A stretch of 21,264 nucleotides of DNA, from positions 1 through 21,264 of the IMG/VR virus record IMGVR_UViG_3300026078_000096; one strand, written 5' to 3'. This document shows positions 13,455 to 21,264 of the stretch, one piece after another. Position 1 is the stretch's first letter, and the number at the start of each line of letters is the position of its first letter. The notes under the pieces were generated by a model. It did no database searches. It was not told where the DNA came from and was given only the letters and a program-made list of their open reading frames with translations. This stretch comes from a virus. Position numbers and translations under genes: made by a program.

Positions 13455-14998
13455 TGGCTGCCATAGACATTGGTTTATATATTCCTGTCACGAACACGGT
13501 TGAAAACCCACTTAATAATGCAAAATCTTTTGCAGGGTTAGCTTTAACAACTAACACTGCAATTCCACCTACAACCCCTATTCTTCAGTTTACAAATTTA
13601 CCTGACGTAGGAACTTTTTTCGGGACAGGTTCTGCTGAGTATGCAAGTGCAAGAAAATATTTTGCAAGTTGTAACACTGCGATAACTTTCCCTCCATATA
13701 TCTATTTTGGGTTACTTACTCTTACAGCAACAGATTCTAATTTAAGAGGCGGTACTATTACAGACCCAACAGGGACTTTAACAGCTCTTCAAGCTCTTTC
13801 AGCTGGAGTGATTAACGTTGTTGTAAATGGAACTTCATATAATACAACCGCAATTGATTTAACTGGGGCTACGAGTCTATCTGATGCAGCTTCTTTAATT
13901 GAGAGTGCAATTATCTCTGCTCACCCTATCGCATCTATTTTCTCTTTTGCTTATGACGGGGTAAATAGTCAATTTTATGCGATAAATACTACAACCGGAG
14001 CAGCTTCAACCCTTGGATTCTTTAGTTCTGCTACAACAAACTTAGCGACTATTTTAAAGACTACAGCGGCAACTGGAGCCATTATTTCTAATGGGTCTGA
14101 TGCCAAAACAGTTACAGAATGCTTAGAATCTTTAAAAGAAAGTTTTACTGATCAATTTAGCTTGTATTTTGTCGATGATTTAGGTGGTTCTTTAGACAAT
14201 TCTAAGAATTTAGAACTTGCACAATGGGTAAGTGATCAAGGTGATAGATTTTGGTCTTTAGTTTGGAGTAATGAAGTTGCTCTTGAGTCTCTTACTGACA
14301 CAACAAGCATTTGGTATCAAATTACTCAAGCAGGGATTAACAACTGCTCTGTTTTTGATGAAGTAATTTACAATAATTCTGACAGAGTTTCTGCAGCTTC
14401 AGGTATTTTTGCTTCTGTTGATTTAACTCAGCCGAATTCTGCGATTACGCTTGCATGGAAACAACAAAATGGTCTTTTACCTTCTGTAACAAGTACAAGT
14501 ATTGCAAGAATTTTAGGTCAAAAAGGTATTAATTATTATGGTAAAGTTGTCACTACAGGTTCAGCTCTTACTCAAAATTTCTTTTATCCTGGAGCTATCA
14601 CTGGTAAGTGGACATTTGTTGATAATTTAGTAGCCGCTGTTTGGATTGCTTATCAATGTCAATTTGAAACAGAAGATCTCTTTTTAAGCGTAGGTCAAGT
14701 GCCAATTGACCCGGATGGGCAAGGCCAAGTTAGATCGGCATTGCATACTGCATTAGAGGGTTCAAAAGCAAATGGCATCATAGCTACCGGTTTGACTTTT
14801 GATACAGATACCTCAATTGAAATTAAAACAACTTTTGGTATAGATTCAATTGAACTAACCAACAATGGATATGCTATCCTTAATACACTACCGCCAGCGG
14901 GTTTAAGAAAATTAAGGGAAAGCTCTCCATGGTACATCCTTTATACTAAAGGGTCTGCATACCAATTCCTCCCAATCAATACACGAACATACTTCTAA
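13454..14998 (+). CDS. Tail sheath protein, DUF3383 family
   Basis: Contractile sheath subunit, 514 residues. The opening IDIGLYIPVTNTVENPLNN, the LQFTNLPDVGTFFGTGSAEY domain, the insertion domain with repeated Thr/Ala/Ser strands (about 90-210), and the C-terminal GQGQVRSALHTALEGSKANG and ESSPWYILYTKGSA parts agree with DUF3383 sheaths. The ribosome site GGAG is 8-9 nt upstream. Sheath subunits wind around the tube and shorten on contraction; the tube gene follows directly. Confidence 0.88.
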   Translation: MAAIDIGLYIPVTNTVENPLNNAKSFAGLALTTNTAIPPTTPILQFTNLPDVGTFFGTGSAEYASARKYFASCNTAITFPPYIYFGLLTLTATDSNLRGGTITDPTGTLTALQALSAGVINVVVNGTSYNTTAIDLTGATSLSDAASLIESAIISAHPIASIFSFAYDGVNSQFYAINTTTGAASTLGFFSSATTNLATILKTTAATGAIISNGSDAKTVTECLESLKESFTDQFSLYFVDDLGGSLDNSKNLELAQWVSDQGDRFWSLVWSNEVALESLTDTTSIWYQITQAGINNCSVFDEVIYNNSDRVSAASGIFASVDLTQPNSAITLAWKQQNGLLPSVTSTSIARILGQKGINYYGKVVTTGSALTQNFFYPGAITGKWTFVDNLVAAVWIAYQCQFETEDLFLSVGQVPIDPDGQGQVRSALHTALEGSKANGIIATGLTFDTDTSIEIKTTFGIDSIELTNNGYAILNTLPPAGLRKLRESSPWYILYTKGSAYQFLPINTRTYF

Positions 14999-15011
14999 AG
15001 GGGAAATAGAA

Positions 15012-15482
15012 ATGCCAGCATATATAGCTACAAGTAAGAATGCGATTATTACTTTTACATCTGTTTTAACAGGCCCCCCAAAACTTCTAACAGGTTTTGC
15101 GAACGATAATATTTTAGAAATACCCGATGTTGATATTGTTAAATCAACAATGGGTTGTGACGGATTTCTTCAAAAATCAGTTATGGCTAAAAAAGTTGAG
15201 GGAAGTTTTATTTTTTGGTCAGGTTCTCCTGCGATGACTTTCATCTATCGTCTTCAACAAGCAGTCTATAATACTGGTTTTGTTGTCAATGGAAATTTAA
15301 ACGTCATCATTCCATCACTAGCAGTTTCGTTTACATACCCTGATTTTAGTTTTGATAGCGGTCCTAAGGGCTTTGAACTTGCCGATGAAGTTAAGCCGAT
15401 AAAAATCAAGTGGTCTGCTCAATTACCGAATTATGCAAGCCTAGGGGCTGCAGCTGCAACAATAATAGGAAACTTTGGCTAA
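15012..15482 (+). CDS. Tail tube protein
   Basis: A 156-residue inner tube subunit, DUF3277-like. The first 30 residues and the segment with GFLQKSVMAKKVEGSFIFWSGSPAM fit a tube fold; the end includes a Pro-Asn-Tyr-rich loop. AAAGGGGAAAT gives a strong ribosome site. Its place after the sheath supports the call, and its stop overlaps the next start by one base (TAATG). Confidence 0.85.
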   Translation: MPAYIATSKNAIITFTSVLTGPPKLLTGFANDNILEIPDVDIVKSTMGCDGFLQKSVMAKKVEGSFIFWSGSPAMTFIYRLQQAVYNTGFVVNGNLNVIIPSLAVSFTYPDFSFDSGPKGFELADEVKPIKIKWSAQLPNYASLGAAAATIIGNFG

Positions 15483-15961
15483 TGAAAATAGTTAATTTTA
15501 GTATTGAAGATAAAAATGAAGACGGTGAGAAAGTTGTCATTAATTTTGTAACTAAGAAAATGTCATCTGTAGAAGCTGGTTTTTTAGTTATAAAAATTAT
15601 TGGAATTGTAGCAAGGGGAGCTGGAGATAGAGTTGATGCTTATCTCGAGCAAATTTTACATAATCTTTTTCAAACTGGATACACTGTCGAGGGTGTAAAA
15701 AATACGACTGATGCAGGAAGTGTTGGGGGTGTAGTTCTTAGCGCAGTTAAAGGTGCGATTGCTACACTTTCAAATAAAGATCGTGATGAGCTTATTTCTA
15801 CTTTAATTACCGGAGTAGAAATTATAGAAAGTGCTGTTTTTAAAACACCAGTAACTCTTCAGGAATTAAACACTAGATTGTGTAGTTTCCAAGCATTTTT
15901 TAAACTAATATTTGAATTAATTAAGATAAATTTAGGTTTTTTTTCTCAAAAACCAGGATGA
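15482..15961 (+). CDS. Tail assembly chaperone, upstream frame
   Basis: A 159-residue protein between tube and tape measure, the position of the G-type chaperone (lambda gpG, P2 gpE) which binds the tape measure during tail assembly. The N-terminal 35 residues (MKIVNFSIEDKNEDGEKVVI) are beta-like, the rest helical. The start at 15482 overlaps the tube stop as TAATG; longer frames to 15410 are inside the tube gene. Near the end the coding strand has T8 at 15937-15944, giving the slippery heptamer T TTT TTT in the reading frame, 16 nt before the stop. Ribosomes slipping by -1 would continue into the next gene. Confidence 0.75.
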   Translation: MKIVNFSIEDKNEDGEKVVINFVTKKMSSVEAGFLVIKIIGIVARGAGDRVDAYLEQILHNLFQTGYTVEGVKNTTDAGSVGGVVLSAVKGAIATLSNKDRDELISTLITGVEIIESAVFKTPVTLQELNTRLCSFQAFFKLIFELIKINLGFFSQKPG

Positions 15962-16185
15962 ATATTCCATATAAATATGTGGAATCATACCCACATATTT
16001 ATTGTAAAGGATTACTGCCGATTTTTGTAGCTATCATAAACCAAAAATTGGCAACACTACACGAACTTAAAAGTGTGTATTGCTATGAAGACGCCTTGGA
16101 TCTGTATGAAATAATTCTTGTAAATAATTACAATGAATTAACTTATCAAGAAATCCAACAGATGAGGAATGAAAACGCAAAATGA
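15922..16185 (+). CDS. Tail assembly chaperone, downstream frame made by -1 frameshift
   Basis: This reading frame is open from 15925 to the stop at 16183-16185, so it is continuous with the -1 frame after the T8 run. Slippage at 15937-15943 would give a fusion of about 234 residues: 154 from the upstream frame plus 80 from this one. Its own ATG at 15958 lies in the overlap (ATGA) with AGG touching the start codon, a poor ribosome site, so the 75-residue free product is less likely than the fusion. The sequence (HELKSVYCYEDALDLYEII) is helical, as in the T part of lambda gpGT. It overlaps the tape measure start by 4 nt. Confidence 0.7.
15937..15943 (+). other. Slippery heptamer T TTT TTT for programmed -1 frameshifting
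   Basis: The T run 15937-15944 sits in frame as G GT|TTT|TTT so both decoding tRNAs can re-pair after a -1 shift. The -1 frame lacks stops until 16183. A perfect 12-bp stem (15971-15982 with 15991-16002, loop of 8 nt) lies 27 nt downstream; this is further than most stimulator stems, so its role is uncertain. Confidence 0.65.
15971..16002 (+). other. Perfect 12-bp stem-loop in the chaperone overlap
   Basis: ATAAATATGTGG (15971-15982) and CCACATATTTAT (15991-16002) pair fully with an 8-nt loop. A smaller competing stem, ATTCCA (15964-15969) with TGGAAT (15980-15985), is mutually exclusive. Both lie after the slippery site and within the coding sequence. Confidence 0.55.
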
Positions 16186-17972
16186 ATTTAGATACGTTTT
16201 TTTTATCCCTTGTCTTTGATAATGCTAAGACAAAAGACTCATCTGATAAAGTTGAGCAAACAATCAATAGTCTTACCGATAAGATACTTCGTTCCTTTGC
16301 AAGAATAGAAGCGTTTGATTTTCTTAAAAAAGCTATTGAGCAAACTGTTGCACTTACTACAAAATTAGATAACCTTGCTTATGTAACAAATGAAAATATT
16401 CAAAGTTTAAATGCTTGGGGCGAAGCTGTTAAAAGAACTGGTGGAACTACTGAAGGGTTTTATTCTTCTATTTCTAATCTTGCTCAAAAGCTTCGCGATG
16501 TCCAAACAAATTTTGGAAGCGCAGGTCAACTTGTTTTTGCAAGACTTGGATTAAATCTCCAAAAATCTAACGGCGAGATGAAGACTGCAACAGAACTTTT
16601 AGCAAACATTGGAGATAAGTTTAAAAGCTTGCCTAAAGTTTGGCAGTTAAATCTTGGACAGCAGTTAGGTCTAGACGCCGCTACAATTAGATTACTTTCG
16701 AGCGGCAGTAAAAGTGCAATAGAGCTTGTTGATAAAATGCGTCAACTTGGCGCTGTTAGAGACGAGAATACTGAAAAGAATATTCGATTTAGAAATTCTC
16801 TCTACGATATCCAGTTGATTTGGCAAGATATTAAATTAACGATTGCAAATGGTTTGATTCCAGTTTTGACTAAATTTAGTGAGATGCTTGTAAAATCTTT
16901 TCGATTTATGCAAGAACATGCTCAACTCGCTAAAGCAGTTTTATTAGCAATATCTATTCTTTTAGGTGGTGCAATACTCAATTCTATAGTTGCGATTGCT
17001 TCTGCAATTACTACTCGTTTAATTCCTGCACTTATTGCGATTGTTGCGGCTAATCCTGAGCTATATGTTTTAGCAGCTGCACTTATTGCAGTTGGTTTAG
17101 TTATTCAAGATTTTGTAGTTTATCTTCGCGGAGGTAAATCCGCTTTCGAAGATTATTATAAATTCATAGGTGGTTTAGCAAAGAAATTCGACCATTTAGC
17201 GAGTTCCATTCTTAGGGTTACAACAGTTTCAAAATATTTATTTGCGGCATTGAGTCCCTTAGGTTTAATCTATGGATTCTTTTCTAAATTCGGTGGCGGA
17301 GATAAAAAACTTACAGACGAAGAGTTTACTAAACAAGCTGAAAATTATATCCCTTTAAGTCAACAAGGTACAAATAGAAATTTTATCACAGATATGATTG
17401 CAAGCGTCGCAAAGAGTCAAGGTTTCGACCCTTCTGTTGCTGCAACAATTGCAAATATTGAAAGTGGATTAGACCCAAACGCTAAATCTAAAACAAGTAG
17501 TGCTTCAGGGTTATTTCAAGTTATCGACAGTACTTTCCTTGACCAAGCTGGTGATCTTAATGATAAAAATGACCCGATTAAAAACTCTATAGCAGGGATA
17601 GGAAATTTAAAAAGTATATCTCAAGGACTATCTAGTTTTCTAAATAGAAAACCAACCGGTGGAGAAATTTATTTAGGTGAGAGATTTGGTTTAGATGGTG
17701 CAAAAAAATTACTTTCTTCCAATCCTAATTCAATGGCATCTGCAATATTTAGTGCTCAGACTTTGAAATCTAACTCTGACCTTGGCGGTTTATCTGCAAG
17801 TCAGATAATAAATAACGCAAATAAAACATATGCGAGCCATGCTGTTAGTGTGGGAAATGTAAGTATTAATGTAAATGCTCCTAATGCAAATCCAAATCAA
17901 GTTGGTCATGCGGTGATGCAACAATTTAATTCCAAAATTGTAACAAACCGAGATAATGGGGTGCGACAATGA
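16182..17972 (+). CDS. Tape measure protein with lytic transglycosylase-like domain
   Basis: Sets tail length and is ejected with the DNA; 596 residues. Residues 1-230 are helical with Gln/Ser/Leu-rich coiled regions, 240-310 carry hydrophobic helices (AVLLAISILLGGAILNSIV and a second segment with ALIAVGLVIQDFV) that could enter the host inner membrane, and about 405-560 hold a lysozyme-like SLT domain: IANIESGLDPNAKSK with catalytic Glu427, then SASGLFQV. Such domains open the cell wall during injection. If lambda's ratio of about 0.15 nm per residue holds, the tail would be near 90 nm. The start overlaps the chaperone stop by 4 nt. Confidence 0.88.
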   Translation: MNLDTFFLSLVFDNAKTKDSSDKVEQTINSLTDKILRSFARIEAFDFLKKAIEQTVALTTKLDNLAYVTNENIQSLNAWGEAVKRTGGTTEGFYSSISNLAQKLRDVQTNFGSAGQLVFARLGLNLQKSNGEMKTATELLANIGDKFKSLPKVWQLNLGQQLGLDAATIRLLSSGSKSAIELVDKMRQLGAVRDENTEKNIRFRNSLYDIQLIWQDIKLTIANGLIPVLTKFSEMLVKSFRFMQEHAQLAKAVLLAISILLGGAILNSIVAIASAITTRLIPALIAIVAANPELYVLAAALIAVGLVIQDFVVYLRGGKSAFEDYYKFIGGLAKKFDHLASSILRVTTVSKYLFAALSPLGLIYGFFSKFGGGDKKLTDEEFTKQAENYIPLSQQGTNRNFITDMIASVAKSQGFDPSVAATIANIESGLDPNAKSKTSSASGLFQVIDSTFLDQAGDLNDKNDPIKNSIAGIGNLKSISQGLSSFLNRKPTGGEIYLGERFGLDGAKKLLSSNPNSMASAIFSAQTLKSNSDLGGLSASQIINNANKTYASHAVSVGNVSINVNAPNANPNQVGHAVMQQFNSKIVTNRDNGVRQ

Positions 17973-18538
17973 GTTTTACGAATGGTCTCTATAACCCACA
18001 GACTTTAGATTTAATTCTTGGTTTTGACTCGTATATCGAGAATACATATCACAATTCAAATACTGTCGCATATGAACCTTTAGAAAGAAATAGTTTTAGT
18101 AGTGACAGTAAACAAAGTACTCCTTTTATAGTTTCTATTACTGCTAATTTTGTTATTAAAGGCGATTCCTCTTCAGGTGATACTGTTGATGTAATAAAAG
18201 AGAAACTAGAGAAATTAGCTAAAGATGCAACTCTTGTAAAAATATTTTTAATACCATTTGCAGCTAAATATGGAACGAGTAGTCAATATTATCAATATGC
18301 GAATATTTACGAAAGTATGTGTTTAGTAAGCATTGATTTTCAGAACAATCCTGATCAATTAGAGTTCAGACCTAACCTTGTTTTTCAAGAAATAAGAATA
18401 ACTGATAGCGTCTACACTGCTTCTCAAAATACTGCAAATCCTGAAAATAATGCAACATCAAATGCTGGTCAAGTTCAACCACAGGGTGATACCTCTCTTC
18501 TATTTGAAGAATTTGGGAAAGTAGGTTTGCCATTATGA
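17969..18538 (+). CDS. Tail/baseplate adaptor protein, unassigned
   Basis: A 189-residue protein directly after the tape measure, coupled by an ATGA overlap at each end. The middle (FIVSITANFVIKGDSS, then LVKIFLIPFAAKYG and CLVSIDFQNNPDQLEF) has alternating strands reminiscent of Dit-like or hub-adaptor folds; the C-terminal 40 residues are Asn, Gln and Thr-rich and probably flexible. Position in the operon before plug and hub suggests a link between tube and baseplate. I cannot name the family. Confidence 0.55.
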   Translation: MSFTNGLYNPQTLDLILGFDSYIENTYHNSNTVAYEPLERNSFSSDSKQSTPFIVSITANFVIKGDSSSGDTVDVIKEKLEKLAKDATLVKIFLIPFAAKYGTSSQYYQYANIYESMCLVSIDFQNNPDQLEFRPNLVFQEIRITDSVYTASQNTANPENNATSNAGQVQPQGDTSLLFEEFGKVGLPL

Positions 18539-18849
18539 TATTAATTATACCAATAAGACCAATTACAAATCAGAGTTTAAATGTAGTGTTAAATAATCAA
18601 AACTGCACGATTGATTTATTAACTCGAGGAGGCCATACCTTTTTAAATCTCTTTGTAAATAACCAACCTGTGGTTCAAGGAAGAAAATTATCTTTAACTA
18701 AAGTAGTTCCTTATGAATATTTACAAACTAAATTTGTAGGAAATTTAGCGTTACTTAACAATGATTTAAATACTAAAGACAACCCTGACTATACAAAATT
18801 TGGCTTAACTCAATCGCTAATTTATTATCAGGAGTCTGATTTAACATGA
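18535..18849 (+). CDS. Baseplate plug protein, Pam3 gp18-like
   Basis: A 104-residue protein with the pattern of the cyanophage Pam3 plug family: an IPI...NQSLNVVLNNQNCTIDLL opening, a FLNLFVNNQPVVQGRKL hairpin, then YEYLQTKFVGNLALLNND and a closing FGLTQSLIYY. In Pam3 this protein blocks the hub lumen in the mature tail. Overlaps of 4 nt with both neighbours (adaptor before, hub after) match the plug-hub gene order. Confidence 0.72.
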   Translation: MILIIPIRPITNQSLNVVLNNQNCTIDLLTRGGHTFLNLFVNNQPVVQGRKLSLTKVVPYEYLQTKFVGNLALLNNDLNTKDNPDYTKFGLTQSLIYYQESDLT

Positions 18850-19754
18850 GTGTAATTGTTAATCCCACTTCATTAAGAATAAGACAATTAGAATGTAGAT
18901 TAACTCTGCAGTCAGGTCAATTTAATCAAGGTGGAAATGTTAAAATTGTAAATAGTAACTTAATTACAAGTGGAGTGAGCACAATTAATGCGACTGTACA
19001 TACTTCTCTTTCTAATAATTTTACTAACTCGGCTGATATTATTATTTACGGAATGAATGAGTCAGATATTGCAGCATTATCTACATTGGGTTATGCAGCT
19101 CTAAAGTTTGAATTAAATCGAATAGAGCTTTACGCAAATTATAGTGACCAACAAAAGAGCTTATGTTTTAGCGGATATATTGTGCGTGCGTGGTGTGATT
19201 TTTCAGATCCAAGTCGTCCCATGCATTTTGAGTGTCAAACAACATATCAAGAAGCTTTAGCGGATGTGACTCCAACCAGTGTTAAAGGGTCCATTGGAGT
19301 TGTAGATTTATTCTCAAAGTTTGCATCTAGCCTAGGGTACTCTCTTCAAAATAATGGTGTCAGTGGAATTTTAAATAACCCTATTTTTACTGGTAGCCCC
19401 ATCGACCAGTTAAAGAAATTAAGCAAACAAACAAGTACAGCTTGTGTAGTGGATAAAGGCGTTCTCTATATAGCCCCGCTTCGTTTTAGTCTTAGTAATT
19501 TAATTCTTGATATAAATTCTGATAGTGGATTACTTAGCTATCCTACGATTGATTCTTATGGAGTTAAATTAAGAATTCGATATGACCCCACACTCAGAAT
19601 AGGTCAATATATAAAATTACAAACAATTGTTCCGATCCCAAAAGCAACCGGACAGTGGTACGTTTATGATATGCAGTCAACATTAAGTAATTTACATGAA
19701 CCTTGGTATACTGATTTAAAGTGTAGTTATACAAATTTAGCAGGGCCTTTATAA
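18846..19754 (+). CDS. Baseplate hub protein, gp27-like
   Basis: A 302-residue hub subunit which joins the end of the tube and carries the spike. The pattern is that of compact myovirus hubs: an N-terminal tube-like barrel (about 1-105, with INATVHTSLSNNFTNSADII), a second barrel (SLCFSGYIVRAWCDFSDPSR), a middle with SPIDQLKKLSKQTSTACVVD and a closing barrel (GQYIKLQTIVPIPKATGQWY). It sits between plug and spike. Assignment rests on this domain order and on gene order. Confidence 0.75.
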   Translation: MSVIVNPTSLRIRQLECRLTLQSGQFNQGGNVKIVNSNLITSGVSTINATVHTSLSNNFTNSADIIIYGMNESDIAALSTLGYAALKFELNRIELYANYSDQQKSLCFSGYIVRAWCDFSDPSRPMHFECQTTYQEALADVTPTSVKGSIGVVDLFSKFASSLGYSLQNNGVSGILNNPIFTGSPIDQLKKLSKQTSTACVVDKGVLYIAPLRFSLSNLILDINSDSGLLSYPTIDSYGVKLRIRYDPTLRIGQYIKLQTIVPIPKATGQWYVYDMQSTLSNLHEPWYTDLKCSYTNLAGPL

Positions 19755-20492
19755 ATGGTAACGACGTTTAACTCTTCGAAAGAAGTATCCTCCGATTTAT
19801 CTGGCACAGATATGATAGAGTTTTCTAATACAAAACTTCTTCATGATATCAATACAATAATCCTTGCAAAAATAATTGAGGTAGATTTACCCACAAAAAG
19901 ACTTATCGTAAGGTCTTTAATTAATGGTGTAGATACGCACGACCAGCCGATAACTCCACCACAAATCTATGACGTACCCTATTGTGCTCAGCGAGGTGGA
20001 AATGCTGGAATAATAACTGAGTATAAAATCGGGGATACCGTTGTCGTAGGTTTCTGTCAAAGACAAATTGACATAACAAAAAATACGATGGAGCAAAGCA
20101 CACCAACTCTTACACGATTCCATGCATTGAATGATGCAGTCGTTTTATCTCACTGGTCGAATAATGAGCCGACTGTTTTTATAAAAATTACAGACGATGG
20201 GATTGATATACAAACCTTAAATAAGCCTTTAAATATAACGACAACTGGAGATATAAGTCTTACAGCAAACAACGTTACAATGAACGCTACAACTAAGTTT
20301 CAAGTGAACTCTCCTGATATTGAATTGAATGGCAATTCAAAAATTATTGGCACTCTTACAATTGGAAATACTGTAATTAGCACAACAGGAATTACAAATA
20401 GTTCAGGAACTAACATTGATTCTGTACCATTTTTACTACACACTCACAGTGGAGTAACTACAGGATCAGGTATAACAGGACCGGTAACATGA
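19755..20492 (+). CDS. Baseplate spike, Gp138 N-terminal-type (V-like)
   Basis: A 245-residue spike trimer subunit that pierces the outer membrane. Residues about 30-125 form an OB-fold of the Gp138 type (ILAKIIEVDLPTKRLIVRSL, then DVPYCAQRGGNAGIITEYKI and GDTVVVGFCQRQID). Residues 150-215 are a beta-helix with repeated short strands. The tip reads LLHTHSGVTT, where His229 and His231 form an HxH motif that binds iron in related P2 and phi92 spikes. The start directly follows the hub stop with no clear ribosome site, so reinitiation is likely. It overlaps the wedge gene by 4 nt. Confidence 0.82.
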   Translation: MVTTFNSSKEVSSDLSGTDMIEFSNTKLLHDINTIILAKIIEVDLPTKRLIVRSLINGVDTHDQPITPPQIYDVPYCAQRGGNAGIITEYKIGDTVVVGFCQRQIDITKNTMEQSTPTLTRFHALNDAVVLSHWSNNEPTVFIKITDDGIDIQTLNKPLNITTTGDISLTANNVTMNATTKFQVNSPDIELNGNSKIIGTLTIGNTVISTTGITNSSGTNIDSVPFLLHTHSGVTTGSGITGPVT

Positions 20493-20884
20493 CAATTAAT
20501 CAACCGACATATGCCATAGGAAATTTCGTAGATATGGATGGAACGCCATATCAAGATATTTTTTTGGATAGTAATAAGAATATTGCCATAATCTCAGGAG
20601 TTTTATCAGTTTCTCAAACAGTGAAAAACGCAATAAGCCTTTGGCTAGGAGAATACCAATTTGATATCACCTTGGGTGTTCCTTGGTATAATGTTTTAGG
20701 AGTTTCTCCTCTTAATAAAAGTTTATTAAATAATTATTTAAAAAATGCAATTTTAAAAGTTCCTTATGTGACACAAGTTGTCTCAATAGAATATTTTCCT
20801 GATGATGTAAAAAGAACTTTAGGAATTAGAATAACATTTTTAAATACAGACAATATAACGAGTGTGACGAATGTTAATATCTGA
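20489..20884 (+). CDS. Baseplate wedge protein, gp25-like (GPW family)
   Basis: A 131-residue wedge subunit with the gp25/W layout: a short N-terminal strand region, NIAIISGVLSVSQTVKNAISLWLGEYQFD with the Leu-rich helix and the following GVPWYNVLG, and C-terminal VPYVTQVVSIEYFPDDVKR strands. These proteins anchor the first sheath ring to the baseplate. It overlaps the spike gene by 4 nt and the J gene by 14 nt. Confidence 0.8.
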   Translation: MTINQPTYAIGNFVDMDGTPYQDIFLDSNKNIAIISGVLSVSQTVKNAISLWLGEYQFDITLGVPWYNVLGVSPLNKSLLNNYLKNAILKVPYVTQVVSIEYFPDDVKRTLGIRITFLNTDNITSVTNVNI

Positions 20885-21264
20885 TACGGGCGTGGTTATT
20901 GAACCATCAACAACAGCAATTGCAGAAGCTCAGCAAATTTTAATTGACACTTTTGCACCTGAGGTACCAAATTTAGACCCATCAAGTCCTAATGGTTTGC
21001 TGGTTCAGAATATCGCTATTGCAATTACACAGCGTGAAGCAGACCAAGCAAATACTGTAAATTCAATGAACCCGAATATTGCAACAGGTGAACAACTTGA
21101 TGCAATATGTGCGAATTTAGACATTGAGAGGGACCCAGCAACTCAATCAACGGCAACTTGTGTTTTCACGGGGCTCGTCGGGGTTTCTATTCCTGCAAAT
21201 AGTCAAGTCGCTTCAACCAACGGAGATATTTTTCTTGTTGAAGCAACAGTTGTTATCGGAGTTG
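20871..21264 (+). CDS. Baseplate J-like wedge protein, partial (right edge)
   Basis: 131 codons plus one base are seen before the window ends. The start (MLISDTGVVIEPSTTAIAEA) overlaps the wedge gene by 14 nt. The segment with FAPEVPNLDPSSPNGLLVQN, then NPNIATGEQLDAICANLDIERDPATQS and an IPANSQV turn is the family's usual N-terminal pattern (P2 gpJ, T4 gp6, Mu gp47). J forms the wedge ring that changes shape on contact with the host. The rest, and the tail fibre genes, would be to the right. Confidence 0.85.
   Translation, partial: MLISDTGVVIEPSTTAIAEAQQILIDTFAPEVPNLDPSSPNGLLVQNIAIAITQREADQANTVNSMNPNIATGEQLDAICANLDIERDPATQSTATCVFTGLVGVSIPANSQVASTNGDIFLVEATVVIGV

Noticed and set aside
1-21264. 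tRNA, rRNA, attachment site or insertion sequence
   Set aside because: No cloverleaf, integrase, transposase or terminal repeat with target duplication was seen on either strand by eye.

Overview
The window is the late (virion) half of a tailed phage or prophage with a contractile tail (myovirus morphology). The DNA is AT-rich, genes are packed with 1-20 nt overlaps, and ribosome sites are of the AAGGAG type. This suggests a low-GC Gram-negative bacterial host; a lipoprotein with a lipobox and a degenerate HExxH-like motif loosely recalls predatory or marine Bdellovibrionota, but that is only a guess. No integrase, repressor, lysis or host gene is present, so free phage and prophage cannot be told apart.

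Layout. Bases 1-1372 (minus strand) hold a SNF2-type helicase and, overlapping its stop, the start of a further gene that seems to contain a frameshift and runs off the left edge. Bases 1373-1953 are non-coding and hold nested inverted repeats around an A-rich core without C, the most unusual stretch of the window. Bases 1954-2775 (minus) are a two-gene unit with its own sigma70-like promoter: a 57-residue unknown protein and a small lipoprotein with a broken metalloprotease motif. Both genes carry a duplicated 42-nt translation leader. Bases 2776-3199 form a divergent control region with five TCGCATTTT sites.

From 3200 to the right edge everything is on the plus strand, in the order of DNA packaging, head, neck, tail and baseplate: small and large terminase, DUF1073 portal, MuF-like head protein, three small non-structural genes (one DUF3310), DUF2213 protease with a probable nested scaffold, decoration protein, DUF2184 major capsid, an unknown protein, DUF4054 connector, HK97-gp10-like and other neck proteins, gp12-like terminator, DUF3383 sheath, tail tube, a pair of tail chaperone genes joined by a probable programmed -1 frameshift, a tape measure with a transglycosylase-like domain, a baseplate adaptor, a plug (Pam3 gp18-like), hub, Gp138-type spike, gp25-like wedge and the start of a baseplate J protein.

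This gene set resembles the compact myovirus module known from cyanophage Pam3 and the Acinetobacter Obolenskvirus group. Terminase pumps DNA through the portal into a prohead built from the capsid protein around the scaffold and matured by the protease. The neck proteins seal the head. Tube and sheath polymerise on the baseplate to a length set by the tape measure.
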